The position numbers and the translations under genes are program-made. Of a DNA stretch of 64,000 bases, positions 8,795 through 17,000 are shown in pieces (position 1 is the stretch's first letter; each line of letters starts with the position of its first letter). This stretch comes from Pseudomonas sp. Au-Pse12. GTDB lineage: Bacteria; Pseudomonadota; Gammaproteobacteria; Pseudomonadales; Pseudomonadaceae. The stretch is taken from the NCBI RefSeq assembly GCF_021341665.1, contig NZ_JAJTTH010000004.1, positions 310,001 through 374,000 of the forward strand, in the 5' to 3' direction. The notes under the pieces were generated by a model. It was given only the letters and a program-made list of their open reading frames with translations, made no database searches and was not told the origin of the DNA.

Positions 8795-8868
8795 GGCAAC
8801 TGTACGCAGGTTGACGGACCGGTCTCACGCAACCCGGCGCACCCAAAGGTGCCCCACGTACAGTTGCC
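8795..8868 (-). promoter_or_regulatory. Foldable RNA leader upstream of the DUF3077-type gene
   Basis: Read on the minus strand, perfect 12-base arms GGCAACTGTACG / CGTACAGTTGCC (8868-8857 and 8806-8795) would close a three-way junction. Inside are a hairpin built on GCACC/GGTGC with a UUUG loop and a second arm closed by GGUUG/CAACC. The element ends 60 bases before the start codon, so it would lie in the 5' leader. It could equally be a DNA-level dyad for a regulator, but nested pairing favours RNA. Confidence 0.5.
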
Positions 8869-9190
8869 ATAACGCAATGCTGCGGGCACAGGTGGGCCCG
8901 AGCGTAGAGATGAGGCAATGCACGTCGTGAGAGATGTTGCGGGCCGTCAAACCCGATCACGAATGAGTCGTGACAGGCGCGAGGATAGGGAGCGAGAAGA
9001 GGGTGGTCAACCCGATGTGTGTAGCCTGAAGCAACCTTTTGTATCCGCAGATGGCTGTTGATTTTGCTTGCCGCTTGAAGCTTATAGCTGCCCTTGATTT
9101 TTGCCTGTCGATTGCCCGTGGATCCGCTTGCGAAGCGGCCATGGCGTGGCTAGGATGCGCGCTTGTTTGAATTGTGATCTAAGGCCAAGG
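8869..9190. other. Non-coding stretch with no convincing gene
   Basis: About 320 bases with no supportable coding frame; the longest frame here (minus, 8520-8960) runs antisense over the DUF3077 gene frame and has no recognisable features. A short dyad TCACGA/TCGTGA lies near 8957-8973, and near 9068-9092 a fragment with GCCGCTTGAAGCTTATAGC resembles a decayed REP unit. The promoter of the following exported-protein genes should be here but I cannot place it. Confidence 0.5.
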
Positions 9191-9715
9191 ATGACCCGCC
9201 CCACTGACAGATCCGCTTCATGGACAGTGTTGTTGCGCTGCCTGGGAAGCCTCGGTTCAACGGCCCTGATCCTGGGCTGCCTGCTCACCCTTGGCCTGTC
9301 ATCGGCCTCTGCCGGTAACGGTTCGCAACTGGGGCAGATCGGTTATCGCGAAGCCCTCAGCTGGTTCCACAGCCAGCAATACGACAGCCCCGGCGCCTGG
9401 CTTTGCGGCTACTCCCTGGCCCGCGAGGACTACAGCGTGGCGCCCAAGGCTCCGCGTCTGCTGGTGGAAGTGGACCAGCGCTTTCTCTACCTCAAGTCCG
9501 CCGGCCAACTGGTGGAACTGACCGGCGCCACCCAGGGCCCCGAGCGCAGCGAGTACCAGAACGCCAGCGCCCATATCCGCGTCACCCTGAACATCCTCAA
9601 GCGCAACAATTTCAGCGAGTACCAGGAGTCGCACGACCGCCAGGTGCTGGCGCGCGTCGAGATCAACGACCAGGTCGAAACCCTCACCCTCAAGGGGCAA
9701 TCATGCGGTACTTGA
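9191..9715 (+). CDS. Exported protein of unknown function, first of a pair
   Basis: A 174-residue protein that I do not recognise. Residues 1-45 form a long signal peptide (basic N-terminus, hydrophobic core ALILGCLLTLGLSSASA, likely cleavage after ASA). The mature part of about 130 residues keeps exactly two cysteines, one in WLCGYSL and one at the C-terminus (SCGT), which suggests one periplasmic disulfide. The C-terminal half looks beta-rich. The ATG at 9191 was chosen because it opens the signal peptide; the frame extends to 9101 without reason. It overlaps the next gene by 13 bases, so the two are co-translated. It lies directly upstream of the eag-tse6 cassette. Confidence 0.6.
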   Translation: MTRPTDRSASWTVLLRCLGSLGSTALILGCLLTLGLSSASAGNGSQLGQIGYREALSWFHSQQYDSPGAWLCGYSLAREDYSVAPKAPRLLVEVDQRFLYLKSAGQLVELTGATQGPERSEYQNASAHIRVTLNILKRNNFSEYQESHDRQVLARVEINDQVETLTLKGQSCGT

Positions 9716-10074
9716 ACTTGGCAGGCCTTAGCCTGCTGATCGCCAGCGCGGCCATGCCCGCCCTGGCGGATGAATCGAACCCGGGCAAGGGCTGCTACGG
9801 CTACCTCACCGAACTGGTGCGCAGCAGCGATTTTCCCTACCGCGACTTCACCACCCCGGAGCACCTCAAGCTGTTGATCGACCGCGATGAGGGCGATGAA
9901 CTGAGCCTGCAGCTGTTCTACGAAACCTCCGGCAGCGGGATCATCGGCTGGGTCCGCTACGACGTGCCGCAGCAGGCACTGTGGAATGTCAGCATCGACC
10001 CCGAAGAGCCCCAGGCGCTCAAGTTCGACCCGCGTTTTGCCCGGGCCTATGCGTCCTGCCTGGAGTCGCGCTAG
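9703..10074 (+). CDS. Exported protein of unknown function, second of a pair
   Basis: A 123-residue protein starting inside the end of the preceding gene, with AAGGGG just ahead of the ATG. It has a clear signal peptide (MRYLNLAGLSLLIASAAMPALA, cut after ALA). The mature 101 residues again contain exactly two cysteines, at the two ends (GCYGYL near the start, ASCLES at the end), pointing to a disulfide-closed periplasmic fold. No family recognised. Shared cysteine layout with its partner hints that the two act together. A periplasmic immunity role is conceivable from the neighbourhood but nothing in the sequence shows it. Confidence 0.6.
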   Translation: MRYLNLAGLSLLIASAAMPALADESNPGKGCYGYLTELVRSSDFPYRDFTTPEHLKLLIDRDEGDELSLQLFYETSGSGIIGWVRYDVPQQALWNVSIDPEEPQALKFDPRFARAYASCLESR

Positions 10075-10195
10075 GCCTCGGCCAGACGCCACTGGCGCTG
10101 TGCAGAGTTGCCGAGTGGTTCCTTGATTGTTGCCAGTCATTGCTTGAAAATTTGCCGTCATCCGAATCACCCTTTCAGCATGGAACGCGAATCTC

Positions 10196-10630
10196 TTGTC
10201 CTCCTACCGCATTCAAGAAGCCGATCTCGATATTCCTGACGCCTGGCAGGACCAGAGCATCAACATCTTCAAGCTGCCCGCCGTCGGTGGCGCCCAGGAA
10301 GCCAGTTTTGTCATCAGCCGCGACGCGAGCCAGGGCGATGCCGCCTTTGCCGATTATGTCGCCGGGCAACTGCGCTCCGCCGAACAGCAACTGCCGGGTT
10401 TCAACCTGATCAAGCGCTGGGATTTCGACATGCACGGCCACGCCGCGGTGCTGTTGGACTACAGCTGGCAGCGCGAAAGCCGCGAGCTGATGCTGCGCCA
10501 GGTGTTCATTGAACGTAAGCCGGCGGTGCTGATCACCACCCTGACCACCACGGTCAATGATCTGGTGCATCACGAGCCAGCCTGGAAACAGGCCATGCAG
10601 AGCCTCAAACCCCAGCCTTCGGTGGCCTGA
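10196..10630 (+). CDS. eagT6: Eag-type T6SS chaperone (DUF1795), partner of the Tse6-like effector
   Basis: A 144-residue DUF1795/DcrB-type protein. Eag chaperones bind the N-terminal transmembrane helices and prePAAR motif of T6SS effectors and load them on VgrG. Family features: YRIQEADLDIP at the start, D(Q)SINIFKLP, SFVISRDAS, and the alternating strand pattern through WDFDMHGHAAVLLDYSW. The start is a TTG at 10196; no in-frame ATG exists nearby, and SSYRI aligns with the start of the second Eag protein in this window (TYRIN). It ends 23 bases before the effector gene, matching the eagT6-tse6 pair of P. aeruginosa, although there the gene order is on the vgrG strand. Confidence 0.87.
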   Translation: MSSYRIQEADLDIPDAWQDQSINIFKLPAVGGAQEASFVISRDASQGDAAFADYVAGQLRSAEQQLPGFNLIKRWDFDMHGHAAVLLDYSWQRESRELMLRQVFIERKPAVLITTLTTTVNDLVHHEPAWKQAMQSLKPQPSVA

Positions 10631-10653
10631 TCCTCCAGGTCGAGTAACACAGC

Positions 10654-11949
10654 ATGGATATGTTGGCAGCAGCCCGTCTGGGGGATGAAATCGCCCACGG
10701 TTTTGGCGTGGCGGCGATGGTGGCGGGGGCTGTTGTCGGGGCCCTGATTGGCGCCGCGGTGGTGGCGGCGACCGTGGCCACCGGTGGGGTGGCGATCGCC
10801 ATCATCGCGGGTTCGGTCGCCGCGGGCGGCCTGTCGATGTTCCAGATCGCCAAGGGCCTGAGCACCCTCTTCAACCTGCCCGAACCCAGCACGGGGGTGC
10901 TGGTGGAGGGCAGCTTCAATGTTCGCATCAACCTGCGCAACGCCATGCGCGCGGGCCAGGACCATTCGTCCTCGTGCAGCGGCCTGCCGCTGAACCACCC
11001 GATCTGGCCGTTCCCGGTGCTGATCGCCGAGGGCAGCGCCAAGGTCACCATCAACGGCAAGCCGGCCGCACGCCTGCAAAGCAAGATGGTCTGCGGCGCT
11101 CATATCAAGACCGGCAGCGAAAACACCTTCATTGGCGGGCCCACGGTGCAGGTGGCGTTCGTCCTGGATATCGAAGGCTGGATGCACACCGGGCTGGAAG
11201 CGCTGGGGTTGGCGGCGCTCGGCGCCGGGCTGGTGGTGGCGGCCATGGCGGGAGTGGCGGCACTGGCCGGAGCCCTGGCAGTGGGCGCCGCGGTGTATGG
11301 CGGCATGGCCCTGCTGGGGGATCTGGGCGACCGCCTGGGGCCGGGCTATCGCGACCTGCTGCAAGGCGTCGCGGGCATGGCCCTGCTGGGATTGGGGCCG
11401 AAGCTGGCGGGCCGGAAGCCGGCGACAGCCACCACCGCCGAGTTGACCTCGCGGCGCGCCTACTTGAACGAGAAGTTCGGTCGCAGCGGCAACCTGAACC
11501 AGGACATCAACTACCGCGGCAATCGCGAGGTGGCGGCGAAGTTCTTCGAGTCCAAGGGGTACTCGAAAGTCGATGCCGAATCCTACATGAACGGCCTGGA
11601 CTTCAATCATCCGGTGAGCGTGGAGACCCTGGCCCCTGGCAAGAACCTGTGGCAGTACCAGTCTCCCGGGGCGCCCCAGGGCAACTGGTATACTCTCAGC
11701 CCGCGGGTCCAGCCGACCGAGCTGGGGATCAACCCCATGGGTACCAACCGCGCCGCCAACACCATTGAACCCAAGGTTCTCAATTCCTATGGCACGACCC
11801 GCAAAGTCGAGGTTCTGCGCAGTACGGCGGCGGCGACCGATGACTTCTGGTCGGTCAAGGGGCAGTCCTACTCCGCCAAGGGCGGGGCGCAGCAGTTGTT
11901 TTCCAATGACAAAGGCGCTTTCGGAGCGCTCTCACCCGGTGGGCCATGA
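10654..11949 (+). CDS. tse6: Tse6-like prePAAR/PAAR effector with NAD(P)+ glycohydrolase-type toxin domain
   Basis: A 431-residue effector. The prePAAR motif AARLGDEIAHG (residues 6-16) opens it, then a first membrane region (about 19-62, Ala/Gly/Val rich), a PAAR domain (about 77-165, GSAKVTINGKPAARLQ..MVCGAHIKTGS) that caps the VgrG spike, and a second membrane region (about 176-220). The C-terminal domain (about 275-431) resembles the type-46 polymorphic toxin fold of Tse6, with LWQYQSPGAPQGNWYTL and DDFWSVKGQSYSAKGG. Tse6 hydrolyses NAD+ and NADP+ in target cells. The up- and downstream genes (Eag chaperone, Tsi6-like immunity) support the call. Its stop overlaps the immunity start (ATGA). 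Confidence 0.85.
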   Translation: MDMLAAARLGDEIAHGFGVAAMVAGAVVGALIGAAVVAATVATGGVAIAIIAGSVAAGGLSMFQIAKGLSTLFNLPEPSTGVLVEGSFNVRINLRNAMRAGQDHSSSCSGLPLNHPIWPFPVLIAEGSAKVTINGKPAARLQSKMVCGAHIKTGSENTFIGGPTVQVAFVLDIEGWMHTGLEALGLAALGAGLVVAAMAGVAALAGALAVGAAVYGGMALLGDLGDRLGPGYRDLLQGVAGMALLGLGPKLAGRKPATATTAELTSRRAYLNEKFGRSGNLNQDINYRGNREVAAKFFESKGYSKVDAESYMNGLDFNHPVSVETLAPGKNLWQYQSPGAPQGNWYTLSPRVQPTELGINPMGTNRAANTIEPKVLNSYGTTRKVEVLRSTAAATDDFWSVKGQSYSAKGGAQQLFSNDKGAFGALSPGGP

Positions 11950-12230
11950 AACCAATCGACTACATTGACCGCGCCCTGGCGCTGGTGGCCAAACGAGCCC
12001 AGGCCCTGCCTGGCTACGAGGTCTTCGAATCCCTGGAACAGCAGTTGAAGTACGTGCGTGCGGTATTGCTGGACCGCAGCCTGGATCGCTCCGGGCTGCA
12101 CCGGATCAGCATCGGCAGCATTGCCGTGAAGGAGTTCGACGAAACCGACCCCGAACTGGCACGGGCACTGAAGGAAGCCCACTACGTGGCGGTGCAGACG
12201 GGGCGCGGGCTGAAGGTCGATCTGCCCTGA
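11946..12230 (+). CDS. tsi6: Tsi6-like immunity protein
   Basis: A 94-residue cytoplasmic helical protein close to the P. aeruginosa Tsi6 sequence as I remember it: IDYIDRALALVAKR at the start, the central YVRAVLLDRSLDRSGLHR, and the end IAVKEFDETDPELARALK..GRGLKVDLP. Tsi6 occludes the active site of the Tse6 toxin and protects the producer and siblings. The four-base overlap with the effector stop ensures coupled synthesis. Acidic and basic segments alternate, and no signal peptide is present, as expected for a cytoplasmic NADase antidote. Confidence 0.87.
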   Translation: MKPIDYIDRALALVAKRAQALPGYEVFESLEQQLKYVRAVLLDRSLDRSGLHRISIGSIAVKEFDETDPELARALKEAHYVAVQTGRGLKVDLP

Positions 12231-12270
12231 GGTCTATGCCCTCATGTCCGCAGCGCGACCCAGGAGCGGC

Positions 12271-12477
12271 ATGACGTTCCACGATCTGTTGGTCCGCCGT
12301 GAAGAGATGTTCTCGATGGGTATCGAAGAAGTCTCCGGTCGTCATTACGTCTCCTTCCCGGTCAGCCTCGGCGTGGTCGACTACGAGGAGTACTACGCCA
12401 TCGATCGCGCGACCTTCGAGCGGTTCGAACAGGATCTGCCGGCCGCGCTGGAGTTCGTCACCCGCGCCAGGATCTGA
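12271..12477 (+). CDS. Small protein of unknown function, shorter copy of a duplicated pair
   Basis: A 68-residue protein that I cannot assign. It begins MTFHDLLVRREEMFSMGIEE and continues SGRHYVSFPVSLGVVDYEEY. It is a paralogue of the gene at 12898: of the shared 67 residues most are identical, and 125 bases of DNA differ at one position. It stops where the other copy continues (RARI versus RARKRELDQ...), so it looks like a truncated duplicate. GGAG lies just before the ATG at 12271. Position downstream of tsi6 suggests an immunity-type cassette; no direct evidence. Confidence 0.6.
   Translation: MTFHDLLVRREEMFSMGIEEVSGRHYVSFPVSLGVVDYEEYYAIDRATFERFEQDLPAALEFVTRARI
12346..12470 (+). repeat. 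125-bp direct repeat, copy A
   Basis: Identical to 12973-13097 except for one base (T at 12435, C at 13062, silent). It lies inside the truncated small gene. The two copies are 627 bases apart and flank an unrelated gene, the geometry of a recent duplication or homologous insertion. Confidence 0.9.
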
Positions 12478-12510
12478 GTGAGGTCAAAACCCTAACTGAG
12501 GTGTTTGTAA

Positions 12511-12843
12511 GTGACTGAGCAAGAATTGAAGGCCTATGTAGAAAAGGCGGATGCCGACACGGTACGTATTCGGGTCATTGACGCTTCGCTGGACGCGGCC
12601 CTGGTGGCTCTGGGGTTTGGCGCAACCTTCGAACCGGGGGTTTATGCCCTGGACGTAGCGGACGACGGGCGCAAGGCGCAGCTCTTCGATGCCTTGCGCA
12701 CGCTCGGCGTGGCCTTTGCCGATGGCAAGGAATGGTGCCCGGCCGAGGTTTTTGAATACCTGCGTGACATGAACCTGCTCAGCGGCGCGTTCACCCGGGT
12801 TTCCTGGCGAGAGCCCGGGCGTTATCACCTGGTCGAGGTCTGA
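12511..12843 (+). CDS. Small protein of unknown function between the duplicated genes
   Basis: A 110-residue cytoplasmic protein with a GTG start preceded by GAGG about 10 bases away. Its N-terminus is acidic and helical (MTEQELKAYVEKADADTV), followed by a mixed segment with IRVIDASLDAALVALGFG and a C-terminal part ending in REPGRYHLVEV. I recognise no family. Size, acidity and location among immunity genes would fit an immunity protein or an orphan antidote; this is inference. It is bracketed by the 125-bp repeats, which suggests it arrived with, or was separated by, the duplication. Confidence 0.55.
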   Translation: MTEQELKAYVEKADADTVRIRVIDASLDAALVALGFGATFEPGVYALDVADDGRKAQLFDALRTLGVAFADGKEWCPAEVFEYLRDMNLLSGAFTRVSWREPGRYHLVEV

Positions 12844-12897
12844 TCGTTCGAGTCAGCAGACTGCCATTCGCCAGTGACGGGCTTATACGGGACCGAG

Positions 12898-13161
12898 ATG
12901 AAATTCAACGATCTATTTGTCAGCCGCGAGGAAATGTTCTCGATGGGCATCGAAGAACTCAGCGGCCAGCACTACGTCTCCTTCCCGGTCAGCCTCGGCG
13001 TGGTCGACTACGAGGAGTACTACGCCATCGATCGCGCGACCTTCGAGCGGTTCGAACAGGACCTGCCGGCCGCGCTGGAGTTCGTCACCCGCGCCAGAAA
13101 GCGCGAGCTGGATCAGTTGCTGATCATCCAGCCGGGCAGCCATCGCGGCACGGCGATCTGA
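12898..13161 (+). CDS. Small protein of unknown function, full-length copy of the duplicated pair
   Basis: An 87-residue protein: MKFNDLFVSREEMFSMGIEE, then SGQHYVSFPVSLGVVDYEEY, and a C-terminal tail KRELDQLLIIQPGSHRGTAI absent from the other copy. Small proteins with a YVSFPVSxGxVDYEEYY core seem familiar from Rhs loci, but I cannot name a family. The ATG at 12898 aligns with the other copy; a GTG at 12874 is possible. It ends 31 bases before the convergent LRR gene. Confidence 0.6.
   Translation: MKFNDLFVSREEMFSMGIEELSGQHYVSFPVSLGVVDYEEYYAIDRATFERFEQDLPAALEFVTRARKRELDQLLIIQPGSHRGTAI
12973..13097 (+). repeat. 125-bp direct repeat, copy B
   Basis: Matches copy A at 12346-12470 in 124 of 125 bases. 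Sequence on either side diverges at once on the right (AAAGCG against GATCTG) but stays recognisably related at protein level on the left, so the duplication probably covered the whole gene and the central part was kept identical by gene conversion or is the crossover site. Confidence 0.9.
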
Positions 13162-13192
13162 CCGTCGTTGAGCCCGATGTACAGGCCTCTGC

Positions 13193-14041
13193 TCACTTGC
13201 CGAACGCGGCATTGATCTCCTTGAGGCTATGGCTGTAGTGCTTTTTCTTCGGATGGAAGTAGACCTCTTTCAGGCTCTTGGAGGTCAGCAGCGGGCTCAT
13301 GTCGCCGTCTTTCAGGTCCCAGAATTGCAGTGAGCTCAGGCGCTCCATTGCCGGGGCGAACGACACCGAGTCGAGCTCGGAAATGAACACCTCCTCAAGG
13401 GTCTTGTTTTCCGACAGGAATCCGTAGTCCCGTAACTGGCTGCATTTTTCGACGTGCAGGGTCTTCAGGCTCTTGAGCGCGTTGATGGCGCTGATATCGA
13501 GCATCTTCGGGCTGTGCTGGATCTGAATCGATGCCAGCTCGTCCAGCGTCTCGAGGCCGGCCAGTCGCTCGATGTTGCCGCCGCTGATTCGCAGTTCCTG
13601 CAGTGCGCTGAGCTTCGAGAGAAACCCGCAATCCTGATTCTTCACCGCCACCAGCAGCAGGTGCTTGAGCCGGGGCAGTTCCAGGGGCTCCAGCGCTTCG
13701 TCGGCGCCGGTGATGTAGAGCGTCTCCAGGCTGGGCAGTCGCGAGAAGTCGATACGTTCCTTGAGGTAGGGGATCGACAGCAGCTTCAGCTGCGGCAACG
13801 CGTACAGCGGGCTCAAATCCACCTGCTTCAGGTCGAGGTCGTCCGACAGGTCCAGCGCTTGCACGCCGCTGTGCCCATTCAGCGCGCTCAGGTCCAGCGG
13901 CGCACCCTTGGCCGCTTTGGCAGAGCCCATGACCCGGAGGTTGGCGTAGCCCTTCTTGCTGGCGTACTCGACGCCTGCGGCGAACTGGTGGGCCGGTATT
14001 TCCAGGGCGTCTATGTCTTCGTTGTAGCTGAAATTCTTCAT
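13193..14041 (-). CDS. Leucine-rich-repeat protein, candidate immunity protein to the Rhs effector
   Basis: A 282-residue cytoplasmic protein made of irregular leucine-rich repeats of about 21-24 residues, e.g. VQALDLSDDLDLKQVDLSPL, LPQLKLLSIPYL, LPSLETLYITGA, LSALQELRISGG, LKSLKTLHVEKC. No signal peptide or membrane segment. Its start codon overlaps the stop of the Rhs gene by one base (TAATG), the usual position for the antidote of an Rhs C-terminal toxin. LRR scaffolds bind proteins, so direct toxin binding is a reasonable model. Base composition is visibly lower in GC than the T6SS structural genes, consistent with exchange together with the toxin tip. Confidence 0.7.
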   Translation of the reverse strand: MKNFSYNEDIDALEIPAHQFAAGVEYASKKGYANLRVMGSAKAAKGAPLDLSALNGHSGVQALDLSDDLDLKQVDLSPLYALPQLKLLSIPYLKERIDFSRLPSLETLYITGADEALEPLELPRLKHLLLVAVKNQDCGFLSKLSALQELRISGGNIERLAGLETLDELASIQIQHSPKMLDISAINALKSLKTLHVEKCSQLRDYGFLSENKTLEEVFISELDSVSFAPAMERLSSLQFWDLKDGDMSPLLTSKSLKEVYFHPKKKHYSHSLKEINAAFGK

Positions 14042-17000
14042 TACTTACCCCCACATGATCCGGATTTCTTGAACTTGTTGTCCAACTTCGTGGCCAATCT
14101 GTTCACCTTGCGCTGGGTCTTGGCGTCCGCAGCTTCGTAATACTTTTTGCCTGGCGAGTTGACATTCGGGCTGTTGGCGAACTTCGCCGAGTTGCGCGCG
14201 TTGTACTTCTGCATCAGGCGATGTTCCACCATGAAGCCCATCTTGCTGTCGCCGAAGTCCAGGTGGGCGAACTGCGTAGCATTGGCCTTGCCCTTGATGC
14301 GGGCAAGCATCGAGCTGTTCATGCGGGTCACCGGGCCTTTGCCGATGTAGGAGATCTTGCCGTTGGTGAAGATGTAGGTACCTGTCCAGCCGAGCGGATC
14401 AAAATACGTCAGCGGGTTGGGGCCGTAGGTGTAGAGGTTCAGGCCGCCTTCGAGCCCGATGGGGTCGGGGCTGATATAGCGGCCGATATCCGGGTCGTAG
14501 AAGCGGAACGTGTTGTAGTACAGCCCTGTCTCGCGGTCATGGTACTGACCTTGAAAACGCAGGTTCTGTTCCTCGAGGTAATAGGGTTCGCGCTCTTCTT
14601 CGGCAATGCTGCCCCAAACCCGGTAACGGGCCTGCCAGACGCTGTGCCCATCGACCTCCGTCAGCTGTTGCGGCAGGCCATTGAGGTCGTTGTGATAGTG
14701 CCGGACCTTCTGCAGGGCGCCCGTACCATCGATCCGGGCCAGCACTTCGAAGCCATCGTCGAGATACAGATAGAGGCTGGTGGTGCTGTTGCGCTGCTCT
14801 TGCAGCAAGCGCAGGCCATCCCAGGCGAAGCGGGTTTCGCCCAGTAGATAGCCTTGGGCGTCATGTTCGGTTTTCTGGATGCGGCGACCCAGGGGGTCGT
14901 AGCTCATCCTGACCGTTGTTTCCTGCTGGCCGGCCTGATTGCGCACCTCTATCAGGCGGTGTTCAGCGTCATAGCGCATGTGCTGTATCAGGTGGCCGGC
15001 GCTGCGTTTCTCGATCAGCCGGCCAAAGCCGTCATAACGCAAATGCTTGTCCTGAAACACGCGCTGCTGATTATGCAGGACCGATCCGGACGCGGCCGAT
15101 TGGCCATCCAGCAGGTTGGCGGCAGCGTCGTAGGCAAAGGTTTCGGTCTGGCCCAGGATATTGTCCTGGCTGGCGATGATGCGTTCGCTTGCATCGTAGT
15201 GATACAGCTGGTGGTACCCGCCGCGTGGGCGCTGTTCGAGCCGGCCGATGAGATTGTCGGCAGGATCATACTCAAAGTGCTTGCGCACTGGCGCCGGCAG
15301 CGCCGCTGGCTGCTGGGCCGGACGTTGCAGGCGCGAGCGCAAGCGCCCGGCGCGATCATATTCGCTGAGGGTCGTGAGGTGGCCCTGGGTCCGCAGCACC
15401 TCGCGGTGCAGGCGGTCTCGCTCGAAGTCGCTGATCACCTGGCCGTCCACATTGATCTGGTGCAGGTGGCCGCTACCGTAGTACAGGCGGTTGATCCAGC
15501 GCTCATCAGGCAGCTGGCTCTGGCACAGGTTGCCCAGCTCGTCGTAGTGATGCTGCAAGCGCCCGGCCGCGCTCTGCTCTTCCAGCAGTTGGCCGAGGGC
15601 GTCATAGGTGAAGGACAGGGCTTGCGACTGCTGGTTCTGGCCGGTAAAGACCACGCGTGTCAGTTGATCCAATGGATCATGCTGATACTCAGTCAATCCA
15701 TCGGCGGTGATCTTGGTGAGAATCCGCCCCACCGCATCGCGTTCCAGGCGATGGATGATTCTCGGCGGTTCCACGTTGCCCGCGGGGGCGGCCAGGTACT
15801 CCACGCCAACCACGTTATCAAGCAGGTCGTAGTGGTACTGCTGCACGCTGCCATTGAGGTCCTGCTGCCGGATCAGGCGATCCCCGGCATCCCAGGCAAA
15901 TCGGTAGCTTTCAGCGTTTTCGTTGCTCAGCGCCTGAAGGCGGCCGTAGGCGTCGTGGCTGAATTGCACCCGGCGTCCATGGGCATCGATGCGTACCTGA
16001 AGCTGGCCCTGTCGATCGTACTGATAGTGGGTGGCGTGCCCGGCCGGATCGATGTAACCGGTCAGCTGGCCGCAGTGGTCACGCAGGAACTGCTCGACGC
16101 GGCCGTCCGCGAGCTGGTTGCGCAGCAAGCGCCCACGGGCGTCGTGCTGGTAGAGCGTCTGTTCGCCCGAGGCATCGGTAACGGCCTGCAGATAGCCGCG
16201 CAGGTCATAGCTGAAATGGGTCGGATAGCCGGAGCAATCGGTGAACCGCAGCAATTGCCCCAGGTCGTTCCATTGCAGACGCTTGGTCTTTGCGCTGGCA
16301 TCGGTGATCTCGACTATCCGGCCCTGGCTGTCATAGCGATAGCGGGTGGCATGGCCCAGAGGGTCGGTTTCACTGATGCAATTGCCGCGCGGATCGTAGT
16401 CGTAGGTCCAGCTGTTGCCGGCGGCGTCGGTTTCGATTCGCGGTAGCGACCAATGCTCCAGCCAAAGGGTCGACTCCCGCCTGCCGAGGGGGTCGAGGGT
16501 TTCGCTGAGGTTGCCGGCTTCGTCGTAGCTGAGCTGGAACTGCCCGCCCTGAGGGTCCGTTGCGCCGAGTAGCTGGCGTTCGTCATTCCACTGGAATTGC
16601 CAGGTCTGCCCCAGGTTGTCGGTGTACCCGGTGATTTGATGCTGTTTGTCCCAATGCCGTGTGCTCTGGCGTTGCAGGCCGTCCTCGATCCGGGTGATAC
16701 CCGCCTGCAAGTCATAGTCAAAACGGTACTCTTCACCGTCATCGGTCCAGTGCCGGACCACGCGCCATTCGAGGTCATCGATCTGCGCCCACTGATAGAA
16801 GCAGCGCAGTCCGCTGGGCAACTGGTGTTCCACCATGTGCCCGCCCTCATAGGCAAAGCGCCGCTGTACTTGCTGGCTGGCGTCCTCTACCTGTGCCAGG
16901 TCGCCATTGGCGTCATAAGCATAACGGGCGAGGATTTCCCGCTGCTGGTCCGGGTACAGGCGCTCTATCTGCTGGACCCGGCGGGGCCATTGCGCGCTGT

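Noticed and set aside
8520..8960. 146-codon minus-strand frame over the DUF3077 gene and its leader
   Set aside because: It overlaps a better supported gene in another frame and has a composition typical of shadow frames.
10180..10195. ATG at 10180 as the start of the Eag chaperone
   Set aside because: It is out of frame with the chaperone; the TTG at 10196 aligns with the start of the other Eag protein.
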